DNA from: Opitutia bacterium Tous-C8FEB
GTDB lineage: Bacteria; Verrucomicrobiota; Verrucomicrobiia; Opitutales; Opitutaceae
Length of the DNA: 44,925 nucleotides
Direction of reading: 5' to 3'
Assembly (NCBI GenBank): GCA_002304435.1
Contig: NEUZ01000007.1
Coordinates: forward strand, 1-44,925
Shown here: positions 17,928 to 27,699 of the stretch, piece after piece
Position numbering within the stretch: position 1 is the first letter of the stretch
Layout of the letters: each line of letters opens with the position of its first letter
Notes under the pieces: generated by a model
What the model saw: only the letters and a program-made list of their open reading frames with translations
Told to the model about the DNA's origin: nothing
Database searches by the model: none
Translations under genes and position numbers: made by a program

Positions 17928-18677
17928 ATGCCGAGTGCCCGTCCCTCCTCCCGCCCCTTTGCCCTCGTGACCGGCGCCGGCTCCGGGGTCGGCCGCGCTA
18001 CGACCCTGCGACTCCTGCGCGGCGGCTGGAGCGTGGCCGCTAGCGGACGCAGGGCGGACACTCTCCGGGAAACCGCGGCGCTCGTGCCGGCCGCCCAGCG
18101 GGCGCGCCTCCATTTTCTCCCCTGCGATCTGGCGGATCCAGACGCCATCGCGCGCCTCGCATCGCGGGCAGGGCGCATTGCCGGACGGGTGGACGCGCTC
18201 GTCAACGCCGCCGGTCACAACATCCCGCGGCGTTCGCTCGAGATCCTGTCCCCGGAGGACTACCGGGCGGTGATGGCAGCCAACATCGACGGCGTGCTGG
18301 CGCTGGTACAGGCGGTCCTGCCCACGATGCGCCGCGCCGGGCAGGGCACGATCGTGAACGTCGGTTCCGAGGCCGGCCGGCAGGCCTCGGCGAAGTCCGG
18401 CGCCGCCTACGTGATCTCCAAGTTCGGCCTGACCGGACTCACCCAGACCATCAACGCCGAGGAACGCGACCGGGGGATCCGCGCCTGCTGCGTATTCCCG
18501 GGGGACATCGATACCCCGCTGCTGGCCAAACGGCCCGCCGCGCCGCCCCCGGAGGCACGGGCGCGCATGCTGCGGGCGGAGGATATCGCGGAATGCATCT
18601 GGTTCGCCCTTTCCCTCCCGGCGCGGGCCAACGTCGAGGAGATCCTAGTGCGGCCGAGTCGGCCCTGGACCGGGTAA
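17928..18677 (+). CDS. Short-chain dehydrogenase/reductase
   Basis: 249 residues, classical SDR length. The cofactor motif is TGAGSGVG (15-22) with Arg41-Arg42 after the second strand (SGRRADT), which suggests NADP preference. NAAG (93-96), Asn119, Ser147, Tyr161 and Lys165 give the full catalytic tetrad. The substrate loop PGDIDTPLLAKRPAAPPPE is of the type in DUF-less 3-oxoacyl reductase-like and sugar-alcohol SDRs. It begins 5 bp after the DapB-like gene, so both probably belong to one transcript. The substrate is unknown. Confidence 0.88.
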   Translation: MPSARPSSRPFALVTGAGSGVGRATTLRLLRGGWSVAASGRRADTLRETAALVPAAQRARLHFLPCDLADPDAIARLASRAGRIAGRVDALVNAAGHNIPRRSLEILSPEDYRAVMAANIDGVLALVQAVLPTMRRAGQGTIVNVGSEAGRQASAKSGAAYVISKFGLTGLTQTINAEERDRGIRACCVFPGDIDTPLLAKRPAAPPPEARARMLRAEDIAECIWFALSLPARANVEEILVRPSRPWTG

Positions 18678-18686
18678 GACGCGGGG

Positions 18687-18702
18687 CCGGGGCTTGCCCC
18701 GG
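18687..18702. terminator. GC hairpin between SDR and hemX
   Basis: CCGGGG, CTTG, CCCCGG: a 6-bp perfect stem with a 4-base loop, in the 55-bp gap. There is no T-run after it, so it is at best a weak or Rho-assisted terminator, or an mRNA end-protecting stem separating the SDR from the heme genes. Confidence 0.35.
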
Positions 18703-18732
18703 GGACCTCCGCCACCCAGCCTCCCGCCTCCG

Positions 18733-19578
18733 ATGATCCTGCCCTTCACCGACCGCACCTGGCTCTGGCTGGCGGCGGCGCTTTACCTGGCGGGTTTCAT
18801 CCAGGGATCGATCGCGCTCTTCAAGCGGGGGCGTCCCGCCGGCGGCGCCACCTACGCGCTCATCCTGCTGGGCTATCTCGCGCAGTTGGCCGGGCTCGGC
18901 CTCCGGGGCCGCGCCGTCGGCGGCTGCCCCCTCGGCAACGCGTTCGAACTCTACCAGTTCACCGCGTGGTCCGCGATCACCCTCTACCTCGTGGTCGGAG
19001 CAACCTTCCGCCTGAGTCTCCTCGGCTACTTTACGGCCTGCCTCGCCTCGACCGTCACCTTGGTGTCGCTCCTCTTCCCCAGTTGGGACGCGGGCCAGCG
19101 CGTGCGGATCTTTGGCCACAACCCCTGGATCGAGCTGCACGCGGCACTCGCGGTCTTCAGCTACGGAGTGTTCGCGCTGCTCGCGCTCACCTCGCTGATG
19201 TTCCTGCTGCGACACTTCTCTCTAAAATCTAAGCGACTCGGCGGCTGGTTCTCCTTCCTGCCCTCGATCCGCGACCTCGACCATATGGGCGTGCGACTGC
19301 TCGCCGCGGGGGCCGCGATCCTTGGCTTCGCGGTCGCCGTCGGCGCGGTGCATTGGGCGCGCCCGGAGACGGTCGTGAACCTCGAGAAGGTCTTCGTGAC
19401 CGTGGCGGTGGCTGGGGCCGCGTTCGCGCTGCTCCTCCTCCGGTTGCGCGGCATTTTGCTCGCGCGCCGTTTCGCGGTGGCCTGCCTGATCCTCTACGCG
19501 GCTGCGCTCCTGTCGCTCGTCACCGTCGAACCGGGTCGCGGTCGCGTACCGGCTCGCCCTGACCCCGTCGCCCGATGA
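18733..19578 (+). CDS. HemX/CcsA-like multi-pass membrane protein
   Basis: 281 residues from ATG 18733, with about eight hydrophobic segments. The arrangement matches the cytochrome c assembly CcsA/HemX family: TWLWLAAALYLAGFIQG, GGCPLGNAFELYQFTAW, WIELHAALAVFSYGVFALLAL with a conserved His, and GVRLLAAGAAILGFAVAVGAVHWA with a second His. The canonical WGxxWxWD loop of CcsA is not evident, so HemX is the better analogue. In Bacillus, HemX lowers the amount of HemA. Its stop overlaps the hemA start (ATGA, 19575-19578), which strongly supports a heme-related role. It may regulate HemA or handle heme; the two are not distinguishable here. Confidence 0.82.
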   Translation: MILPFTDRTWLWLAAALYLAGFIQGSIALFKRGRPAGGATYALILLGYLAQLAGLGLRGRAVGGCPLGNAFELYQFTAWSAITLYLVVGATFRLSLLGYFTACLASTVTLVSLLFPSWDAGQRVRIFGHNPWIELHAALAVFSYGVFALLALTSLMFLLRHFSLKSKRLGGWFSFLPSIRDLDHMGVRLLAAGAAILGFAVAVGAVHWARPETVVNLEKVFVTVAVAGAAFALLLLRLRGILLARRFAVACLILYAAALLSLVTVEPGRGRVPARPDPVAR

Positions 19579-20675
19579 GCAACGGCCATCTCTTCGTAAT
19601 TGGAGCGACGCACCACCGGACACCCATCGAGGTCCGCGAGCGGCTGTCACTCGACGCCGACGGCACCGCAGCGCTCCGCGACCAGCTTGCGGCGCTGCCT
19701 GGACTGCGCGAGTTCACGGTCCTCAGCACCTGCAACCGGATCGAATTCTACGGGGTCGCGGCGGGGCCCGAGGTCGCGGAACACGTGGGTGGGGCGTTCT
19801 GCCGGCGGCAGAACTTCGACCCCGTCGAGTTCGCCCGCTTCCGACTCGATCTGCGCGATGCGGCCGCGCTGCAGCATCTGGTGGAGGTCGCCGCCGGCCT
19901 CGATTCGCAGATGCTCGGGGAGACGGAAATCTTTGGCCAAATGAAGCAGGCTTATGCCGCCGCCCAGGCCGCGGGGAACACCGGGCCCGTGCTGAACCGC
20001 GCCTTCCAGAAGGCATTTCAGGCCGCCAAGCAGGTGCGCACCCAAACTGCGATCACGGCAGGGCAGGTGAGCGTGGCGAACGTGGCGGTTGAGCTCGCGG
20101 GCACGATTTTCGGCGGGCTTTCCGACGCGCGCATCCTCCTGCTCGGCGCGGGCGAGATCGGCGAAAAGACCGCCAAGGCCTTCCAAAGCCGCGGCGCCGC
20201 GTCCCTCACCGTCGCGAGCCGCCGCCTAGAACGCGCGATGGAGCTCGCGACGGCCCTCGGCGCCAGCGCCCTGCCCTTCGAGCAGCGCGAGCCCCGCCTC
20301 GCGGAGTTCGACATCGTGGTGTGCGCCACTTCCGCCCCGGAAATCATCCTCCCCGGCTCCGCCGTGCGCGCCGCGATGGCCCGCCGGCCCGCTCGACCGC
20401 TCTTCCTCATCGATCAGGCGCTGCCGCGCGATATCGACCCCGCAGTCGCCGAGCTGGAGAACGTGTTCCTCTACAACCTCGATGACCTTGCGCGGATCGC
20501 GGAGGAGAATCGTGCGGCACGCGAAGCCGAGACGCTCAAGGGTCGCGCCATCGCCGGCGAAAAGGCCCGGGCGCTCTGGCAGCAGGTCGCGGCGCAGGTC
20601 ACCGCCCCCAGCTCCCCGCCCGCCAGCGAGCCGGCCCGGACCAGCGCCTCCACGTCGGTCCCAGAAACCCGCTAG
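19575..20675 (+). CDS. hemA: Glutamyl-tRNA reductase, lacking much of the C-terminal dimerisation domain
   Basis: 366 residues. It reduces glutamyl-tRNA with NADPH to glutamate-1-semialdehyde, the first step of C5 heme synthesis. Visible are GATHHRTPIEVRE, catalytic Cys53 (LSTCNRIEFY), GLDSQMLGETEIFGQ, GQVSVANVAVELA, the Rossmann motif LLLGAGEIGEKTAKAF, and LFLIDQALPRDIDP near 275. After YNLDDLARIAEENRAAREAE the protein has only a short helix and a Ser/Pro/Ala tail. The family's roughly 100-residue helical C-terminal dimerisation domain is therefore largely absent (E. coli HemA is about 418 residues). No frameshift is obvious, since the stop interlocks with the lpxB stop. HemX is translationally coupled upstream. 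Confidence 0.95.
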   Translation: MSNGHLFVIGATHHRTPIEVRERLSLDADGTAALRDQLAALPGLREFTVLSTCNRIEFYGVAAGPEVAEHVGGAFCRRQNFDPVEFARFRLDLRDAAALQHLVEVAAGLDSQMLGETEIFGQMKQAYAAAQAAGNTGPVLNRAFQKAFQAAKQVRTQTAITAGQVSVANVAVELAGTIFGGLSDARILLLGAGEIGEKTAKAFQSRGAASLTVASRRLERAMELATALGASALPFEQREPRLAEFDIVVCATSAPEIILPGSAVRAAMARRPARPLFLIDQALPRDIDPAVAELENVFLYNLDDLARIAEENRAAREAETLKGRAIAGEKARALWQQVAAQVTAPSSPPASEPARTSASTSVPETR

Positions 20676-21847
20676 CGGCCTTCCGGAGCGGCCAGCTGGC
20701 GCGCCAGCCAGCCCGCCGCGTCGCGTCCCGCCGGCGCGGCCAGAATCCCGCGCAGCCGCTGGGCCCGCGCCGCCGTCGTTTCCCGGCGCGCCGGATCTTC
20801 CGTGCAACGCCGCAATTCCTCCGCCAACGCGTGCGCCGTCGCGCGGCCCTGGATGAACTCCGGGTACATTTCCTCGCCCAGCAATAGATTCGCGATGCCG
20901 AGGTACGGAACCCGGACCAGCATCCGCCCGAGGACGTACGTGACAGGGTGAGCGCGATAAGCGATCGCCCCGGGAATCCCCGCCAAGGCGCATTCGAGGG
21001 ACATCGTCCCGCTCGACATCAGCACGGCCGAGGCGCCCACGGGCGGCGCCTCCGCCCGCGGCACTTCCCGCACCTCGATCCCGGGCATCGGCCCCGCCGA
21101 GGCGAGCAACCGCGGCATTTCCCCCCCAGGGTGCAGCGCAACCGCACGCGGCCGGCCCGACGCCAGAAACCCGGCGCGCAGCCGGGGAAAGATCCGCGCC
21201 ACCGCTTGGCGGCGACTGCCCGGCAACAGCAGCACGGGACCCGTAGGATCCGCCGCGACCGGTGCGCGGTGCCCGGGATCCAGGAACGGATGGCCTACAA
21301 ACTCCACGGGCAGCGGCGTGTCTGCGTAGCACGCCGGCTCAAAGGGAAAGATCACGGCCAACGCGTCGAGGTCGCGCGCCATCGCGAAGCGGCGCCGCGC
21401 CTTCCAGGCCCAGATCTGCGGCGAGATGTAGTAGACGACCCGCACGTCCCCGCCGCCGGCCCGCGAGAGACCGTGCTCCCTGAGCGCGGCGGCCAGCCGG
21501 AGGTTTAGCCCGGGGTAGTCCACGAGGCACACCACCCGCGGCCGGTGTTCGCGGATCCAATCCACGAGGGCCGTGAACAGCCGCCGGAAGTACCCGTAGT
21601 GGCGCAGCACCTCCACCAAACCGACGACCGAGGAAGACGTCAGGTCGTGCAGCAACTGCGCACCCGCCCCGCGGAGACGCTCCCCGCCCACGGCCGCGAT
21701 TTTCCGGCCTGGTTCCGCCCCGAGCAACCGGGCCACCATCCGCGCCGCGTGCTCATCGCCGGAGTGCTCGCCGGCGATCACCAGCACGTCCGGCCGCCCC
21801 TCCACCGGCGGGGGCAACGGCAAACTCGGGTGGGGCGGGTGCGACAC
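20672..21847 (-). CDS. lpxB: Lipid-A-disaccharide synthase
   Basis: 391 residues from GTG 21847. It joins UDP-diacylglucosamine and lipid X into the lipid A disaccharide at the inner membrane. Signatures: IAGEHSGDEHAARMV, the donor region YYISPQIWAWKARR, FVGHPFLDPGH, LLLPGSRRQAVARIFP, and the GT-B C-domain SSGTMSLECALAGIPGAIAYRAHP with PEFIQG. An unusual Pro-rich stretch forms the first 16 residues. It shows that the host makes lipopolysaccharide. It is 13 bp after the GnnA-like gene and last in a five-gene minus-strand run. Its stop interlocks with that of hemA. Confidence 0.95.
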   Translation of the reverse strand: MSHPPHPSLPLPPPVEGRPDVLVIAGEHSGDEHAARMVARLLGAEPGRKIAAVGGERLRGAGAQLLHDLTSSSVVGLVEVLRHYGYFRRLFTALVDWIREHRPRVVCLVDYPGLNLRLAAALREHGLSRAGGGDVRVVYYISPQIWAWKARRRFAMARDLDALAVIFPFEPACYADTPLPVEFVGHPFLDPGHRAPVAADPTGPVLLLPGSRRQAVARIFPRLRAGFLASGRPRAVALHPGGEMPRLLASAGPMPGIEVREVPRAEAPPVGASAVLMSSGTMSLECALAGIPGAIAYRAHPVTYVLGRMLVRVPYLGIANLLLGEEMYPEFIQGRATAHALAEELRRCTEDPARRETTAARAQRLRGILAAPAGRDAAGWLARQLAAPEGR

Positions 21848-21860
21848 AACCGGGATGGTC

Positions 21861-22844
21861 TCAGGGCGCGGCTTCGGCCGCGCGGATCTGCTCGGTGATC
21901 GCGAGCGCGACCTCGAGGGCGCTCTTGCCTAGCGCCGCCCCGACCTTGGGTTGGCTGGCCCGCGCGACGCTCTCCACGAAGTGCGCGAGCTCGAGGGCCA
22001 AGGGCTCCCCCTTCTCGATCGGGATCTCTCGCACCGGGACGGCCTCGCCGCCCTTCAAGTCCCCCGCGCGCACCCGGACCGCGTGGGCGACGAGGTCATC
22101 ACGTTTCACGAGATGCCCGGCCTGGTTCATAAAATCGAGCGAAAGGTAGGCGTCTTCCTGAAAGATCCGGATCTCGCGCGCCTTCTTCAGGCTCATCCGG
22201 CTCGCGCTGAGGTTCGCGACGCACCCGTCGGCGAATTGCAGGCGCGCGTTCGCGATGTCCTCGCTCCGCGACAAGACCCGGATCCCCACGCTGTCGATCC
22301 GGGTGAGCGGGGCCCTAATCAGCGCGAGGACGATCCCGATGTCGTGGATCATCAGGTCCAGCACCACGCCCACCTCCGTACCGCGCGGCTGGTATGGGGC
22401 GAGCCGCTCCGCGGTAAGGTAACGAGGCCGATTAATCTCCCGCTCGAGGAACGCCATCACCGGGTTGAAGTGCTCGATGTGCCCGACCTGCACGATGCGC
22501 CCGGCTGCGCGCGCGGCCGCCAGCACCTGCTCCGCCTCCGCCAGCGTGGCGCACAGCGGCTTCTCGATAAGCAGGTGGCTGCCGCCCGCCAGCAACTGGA
22601 GCGCCACCTCGGCGTGCCGGTCCGTGGGCACGACGACGGAAACCGCGTCGCAGGCGGCCCCCAAGGCGGCCAGATCCGGGAACACGCGCCCGCCGTGGCG
22701 GCCGGCGACCTCCGCCGCGCGCCGCCCGTCCGCATCAAAGACGCCGACGAACTCCACGCCGGGGAGCGTCGCGTAGATGCGGGCGTGGTGCTGGCCGAGC
22801 GAGCCCACCCCCGCCACGCCGCAACGGATCTTGCTGGGAACCAT
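21861..22844 (-). CDS. Gfo/Idh/MocA oxidoreductase, candidate UDP-GlcNAc 3-dehydrogenase (GnnA-like)
   Basis: 327 residues from ATG 22844. The N-terminal NAD-binding motif is GVAGVGSLGQHHARIY. EKP (94-96) follows in HLLIEKPLCAT. GHIEHFNPVMAFLE in the middle resembles the GHxExFNP motif of GnnA, which oxidises position 3 of UDP-GlcNAc so that GnnB can add an amine, giving amide-linked lipid A acyl chains. A conserved LMIHDIGIVLALI with catalytic-type His follows. It sits directly before lpxB, as expected for a lipid A sugar enzyme. GnnB is not in the window, so the substrate is inferred from context and motif only. Other sugar-nucleotide dehydrogenase roles remain possible. Confidence 0.78.
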   Translation of the reverse strand: MVPSKIRCGVAGVGSLGQHHARIYATLPGVEFVGVFDADGRRAAEVAGRHGGRVFPDLAALGAACDAVSVVVPTDRHAEVALQLLAGGSHLLIEKPLCATLAEAEQVLAAARAAGRIVQVGHIEHFNPVMAFLEREINRPRYLTAERLAPYQPRGTEVGVVLDLMIHDIGIVLALIRAPLTRIDSVGIRVLSRSEDIANARLQFADGCVANLSASRMSLKKAREIRIFQEDAYLSLDFMNQAGHLVKRDDLVAHAVRVRAGDLKGGEAVPVREIPIEKGEPLALELAHFVESVARASQPKVGAALGKSALEVALAITEQIRAAEAAP

Positions 22845-22891
22845 AAGGCGAACCGTAGCCGCCCGCTCCCCGGGCGCCATCCGAAAGCGCT

Positions 22892-23545
22892 TCAGCGCAA
22901 GATGCCCTCGTGGAGCGTGCGGATGCCCCGGCAACGGGCGGCGTGCGCGGCGTTGTGGGTAACCAGCACGAGACCCGTGCCTGTCGCCGCACAGAGCCCA
23001 ACCAGCAGGTCGATGACCGCCTCGCCCGTGTGTTCGTCGAGATTGCCCGTGGGCTCGTCCGCCAGCAGCAGCCGCGGGCGATTCATCAGCGCGCGCGCAA
23101 CCGCGACCCGCTGGCGCTCGCCGCCCGAGAGCTGCGCCGGCAGGTGCCGGGTGCGTCCGCCAAGGCCGACCTGCCCGAGGAGCGCCTCCGCCCGCTGCCG
23201 CGTCGCGGCGTCCGGGGCGCCGAGCATCCGCGCGGCGAGGAGCACGTTGCCGAGCGCGTCCAGCTCCGGGACAAGATGGAAGGACTGAAAGACGAGTCCG
23301 AGGTATCGGCTGCGGCGCGAGGGGTCTGGCGCCGCCGCGCCCCAGTGGATCCACCCGGCGTCCGGCGCGTCGAGCCCCGCCAGCAGGTGCAGCAGCGTGG
23401 ATTTGCCCGACCCGGATTCGCCACGGATCGCGAGGCTCTCGCCCGCCGTCAGCGCGAGATCCACCGCGCGGAGCACGGGAATCCGCGCGGACCCGCTGCC
23501 GAATGCCTTCGCCACGCCACTCGCCTCGAGGATCAGCTCACTCAC
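22892..23545 (-). CDS. lolD: Lipoprotein-releasing ABC transporter ATPase LolD
   Basis: 217 residues from GTG 23545. The ATPase powers extraction of outer-membrane lipoproteins from the inner membrane. Motifs: Walker A GESGSGKST (42-50), Q-loop GLVFQSFHLVPELDALGNV, signature LSGGERQRVAVARAL, Walker B LLLADEPTGNLD, and switch His in LVTHNAAHA. The FQ.fhL.p.l.a..NV segment is typical for LolD/MacB/FtsE ATPases. It overlaps the permease gene by 8 bp, which fixes it as the LolD partner rather than FtsE. It ends 47 bp before the GnnA-like gene. Confidence 0.93.
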   Translation of the reverse strand: MSELILEASGVAKAFGSGSARIPVLRAVDLALTAGESLAIRGESGSGKSTLLHLLAGLDAPDAGWIHWGAAAPDPSRRSRYLGLVFQSFHLVPELDALGNVLLAARMLGAPDAATRQRAEALLGQVGLGGRTRHLPAQLSGGERQRVAVARALMNRPRLLLADEPTGNLDEHTGEAVIDLLVGLCAATGTGLVLVTHNAAHAARCRGIRTLHEGILR

Positions 23546-24767
23546 TGCGCAGCGCCTCCACGGGTTTGAGCCGGCTCGCGCGCCACGCCGGCAAGAGTCC
23601 GGCCAGCGTGGAGATGACGATCGCCGCCACCACCGTCAGCGCGAGGTCGGACGGTAGCGTGTGGGCCGGCAGGTCGGTGAAATGGTAGAACTGGCGGAGG
23701 GTCTCCTCGCGTCCCAGCCCGCGGGCGATCAGCCGCACGAGCTCGTTGCGCCACGCGAGCACGGTGAAGCCGCCGGCCAGCCCGAGGAGCGTGCCCGCGA
23801 CCCCGATGAGGAAGGCCTGTGCGCAGAAGCACAGGGCCACGCCCCGGCGACTGGCGCCGAGCGCGCCGAGCAGGCCGATCTCGCGCGTCTTGCGCACGAC
23901 CGAGATTAAGAGGGAGCTCATCACGGAGAAGGCCGCGATCACGACGATGAAGAGCAGGAGGAAGGCCGTGATCGTCTTCTCGAGGTTCAGTACCCACAGG
24001 AAGCTCTCCCACTTCCGCGTCCACGGCAGTGCCTCGATCCCCGCGGGGAGCACCCGGTTGACCCCGGGCAGGGCGGCGACCTCGTCCCGGCCAGGCGCGA
24101 GACGCACGTTGATGCCGTGCACCGCCCGGCCGAGCCCGTAGAGCTCCTGGGCGGCGCGCAGGGTCGTGAAGGCAAGGCTGCTGTCGAGGTGCTGGTGGCC
24201 GATCTCGAAGAGCCCGACCACCCGGAAACGGCGCGGCAAAATCACCTCGTCCTGTTTCAACCGCTCGAACAGCAGAGGCGAGTAAAGCTCGACCAGGCTC
24301 CCCAGCCCGGCCCCGAGCTGTTCAGCCACCTGCCAGCTGAGGATCACCGAATCGTCGTCCAGCTCGTCGAGGCTCCCGGCACGCACGTAACGGCCGAGCT
24401 CGGCGACGCTGCCGACGGAGAGCGGGTCGATGCCGCGCAGCAGCGGGAAGGCGGGCCGGTTCGCCGCGAGGGCGGCCACGGGTCCTTCAACGAAGGGCGA
24501 CGCGCCGACCACCCCGGGCGCGGCGCGGATCGCCGCGAGCACCGCCGCGGGATCCTCGATTAGCCCCTTCGCCTTCACTTGAATCTCCCCCTCGGTCCGC
24601 ACGATCATCCGCCGGATCTCGTGCCCAAACCCGCCCATCACGCTCGTAACGATGACCAAGACGCCAACGCCCAGCGCCACGCCCAGCACCGAGATCGCGG
24701 TGAAGAACGGGAAGCGCCGCCCCGCGGGAAACAACTGGCGGAGGGCGAGGTAGAGGTACCAGGGCAT
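23538..24767 (-). CDS. Lipoprotein-releasing permease, LolC/LolE (possibly single LolF type)
   Basis: 409 residues from ATG 24767 (MPWYLYLALRQLFP). An in-frame codon 13 residues upstream at 24806 is less likely, since the family starts with this amphipathic segment before FFTAISVLGVALGVGVLVIVTSVM. There are four membrane helices: one near residue 25, then three after about 265 (TITAFLLLFIVVIAAFSVMSSL, FCAQAFLIGVAGTLLGLAGG, LALTVVAAIVISTLAGLLPAW). A large periplasmic MacB-like domain lies between the first two. The KTREIGLLGALGASRRGV coupling helix is conserved. Only one permease gene is present next to lolD, unlike the lolCDE trio of gamma-proteobacteria. A homodimeric LolF-like complex or a second permease elsewhere are both possible. 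Confidence 0.9.
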   Translation of the reverse strand: MPWYLYLALRQLFPAGRRFPFFTAISVLGVALGVGVLVIVTSVMGGFGHEIRRMIVRTEGEIQVKAKGLIEDPAAVLAAIRAAPGVVGASPFVEGPVAALAANRPAFPLLRGIDPLSVGSVAELGRYVRAGSLDELDDDSVILSWQVAEQLGAGLGSLVELYSPLLFERLKQDEVILPRRFRVVGLFEIGHQHLDSSLAFTTLRAAQELYGLGRAVHGINVRLAPGRDEVAALPGVNRVLPAGIEALPWTRKWESFLWVLNLEKTITAFLLLFIVVIAAFSVMSSLLISVVRKTREIGLLGALGASRRGVALCFCAQAFLIGVAGTLLGLAGGFTVLAWRNELVRLIARGLGREETLRQFYHFTDLPAHTLPSDLALTVVAAIVISTLAGLLPAWRASRLKPVEALRSE

Positions 24768-24798
24768 CAGAAGGCGGGCGCGTGGCACCCGCGAGCGG

Positions 24799-26283
24799 TC
24801 AGCCACCGCCGGGGCGGAGCTGCGGGAACAGGATCACGTCCCGAATGCTTTCGGCCCCGGTGAGCAGGATGCAGAGCCGATCGATGCCGATGCCCATGCC
24901 GCCGGCGGGGGGCATCCCGTGCTCAAGAGCAAGCAGGAAGTCTTGGTCGATATTCTGCCGCTCCTCGCCCGCCTGCCGCTCGAACATTTCCCGCTGCACA
25001 TCGGGATCGTTCTGCTCCGAGTAGGCCGGGGCGACCTCCATCCCGCCGATGATCAGCTCGAACACGTCGATCGTGCTCGGATCGTCTAACGTCAGCTTGG
25101 CCAGCGGGCACAGCTCTCGGGGCAGGTGGGTCACGAAAGTCGGCTGAATCAGCGTGGGCTCGATCCGCTTGGAGAAGATCTCGTTGGTGATTTCAAATTC
25201 CTCCCACGCCGGGTTCACCCCGAGGCCAAGCCGCTCCGCGCCGGCGATCTTCTCGGCCTTGGACCGCGTGAACCAGTCGGCGTCGCCCGTGGCCTCGCAG
25301 ATGAGGTCCTTGTAGCGCACCTCGCGCCAGGGGGCACCGAAGTCGATATCCTGCCCGCTCGGGGCGTGGCGCAGGCGCAGGCTCCCGTCGGCGGGACGCA
25401 CAACCTCCCGCACCAGAGACTGGAGCAGTTCCCGCACTAGCCGCATCATCCCGCGGAAATCCGAGTAGGCCTCGTAAACCTCGAGCATCGTGAACTCCGG
25501 GTTGTGTTTCCGGGAGACGCCCTCGTTGCGGAAGATGCGCCCGATCTCGAACACGCGATCGAATCCACCCACGAGCATCCGCTTCAGGCGTAGCTCGGTC
25601 GCGATGCGGAGAAAAAAGTCGGCGCCGAGCGCGTTGTGATGCGTCTTGAACGGCCGGGCCGCCGCCCCGCCCGGCGTCGCCTCCAGCACCGGCGTCTCCA
25701 ACTCAAGGAAACGGCGGTCCTCAAGGAAACGGCGGATGTGCGATACGATCCGCGGCCGCAGCAGCAGCCGCGCGCGGGACTCGGCGTTGACGATGACGTC
25801 GAGGTAGCGCTGGCGGTAGACCTGCTCCGGGTCGCTGAGCCCGTGCCACTTTTCGGGCAGGGGTCGCAGCGCCTTCGCGAGCAGTACGAAGCGGTCGACC
25901 TTCACCGTGATCTCGCCGGACTTGGTCGTGAACAGCGTGCCCTGCGCGCCGATGATGTCACCGAGGTCAAGGCGCTTGAAGCCTGCATAGGCCTCCTCCC
26001 CCACCACGTCGCGCTTGAGGTAGAGCTGGATCTGCCCGTCCTGGTCGAGGAGCTTGACGAACTGGCTCTTGCCCATGTCTCGGATCGTCACGAGGCGGCC
26101 GGCGACCGCCACCGGGACAGTGTAGTCTTGGCCCGCCACGTGCGCCCGGAGGGCCTGCGCGGAGGAATGCGTGGGGGTGAAGCTCGCGCGGAAGGGATCG
26201 GTGCCCGCGGCGCGGAGTTCGGCCAGCTTCTGGCGGCGGACGGCGTGCTGGTCGTGCGTTTGGTCGGTTTGGGCGTCGGACAT
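24799..26283 (-). CDS. lysS: Lysyl-tRNA synthetase, class II
   Basis: 494 residues, the usual class II LysRS size. It charges tRNA-Lys in the cytoplasm. The N-terminal OB fold (about 55-150) includes [19 protein letters not shown]. Motif 1 is [25 protein letters not shown], motif 2 is [26 protein letters not shown], and motif 3 is [16 protein letters not shown]. Amino-acid-binding residues lie in [11 protein letters not shown] and in the later [17 protein letters not shown] start without a Shine-Dalgarno sequence. It is followed after 31 bp by the Lol permease gene and probably leads that operon. It is divergent from the DUF1552 gene. Confidence 0.97.
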   Translation of the reverse strand: MSDAQTDQTHDQHAVRRQKLAELRAAGTDPFRASFTPTHSSAQALRAHVAGQDYTVPVAVAGRLVTIRDMGKSQFVKLLDQDGQIQLYLKRDVVGEEAYAGFKRLDLGDIIGAQGTLFTTKSGEITVKVDRFVLLAKALRPLPEKWHGLSDPEQVYRQRYLDVIVNAESRARLLLRPRIVSHIRRFLEDRRFLELETPVLEATPGGAAARPFKTHHNALGADFFLRIATELRLKRMLVGGFDRVFEIGRIFRNEGVSRKHNPEFTMLEVYEAYSDFRGMMRLVRELLQSLVREVVRPADGSLRLRHAPSGQDIDFGAPWREVRYKDLICEATGDADWFTRSKAEKIAGAERLGLGVNPAWEEFEITNEIFSKRIEPTLIQPTFVTHLPRELCPLAKLTLDDPSTIDVFELIIGGMEVAPAYSEQNDPDVQREMFERQAGEERQNIDQDFLLALEHGMPPAGGMGIGIDRLCILLTGAESIRDVILFPQLRPGGG

Positions 26284-26382
26284 CGGGACGGAGGGTCACC
26301 GTGGGCGGCGGCCGGCCGCGGGGCAAACGCAATTTCCCGGGGGCGCTTGCCACCCGCGCGCCCGACCGCCAAGGTCCCAACC

Positions 26383-27695
<1,313 letters not shown>

Positions 27696-27699
<4 letters not shown>

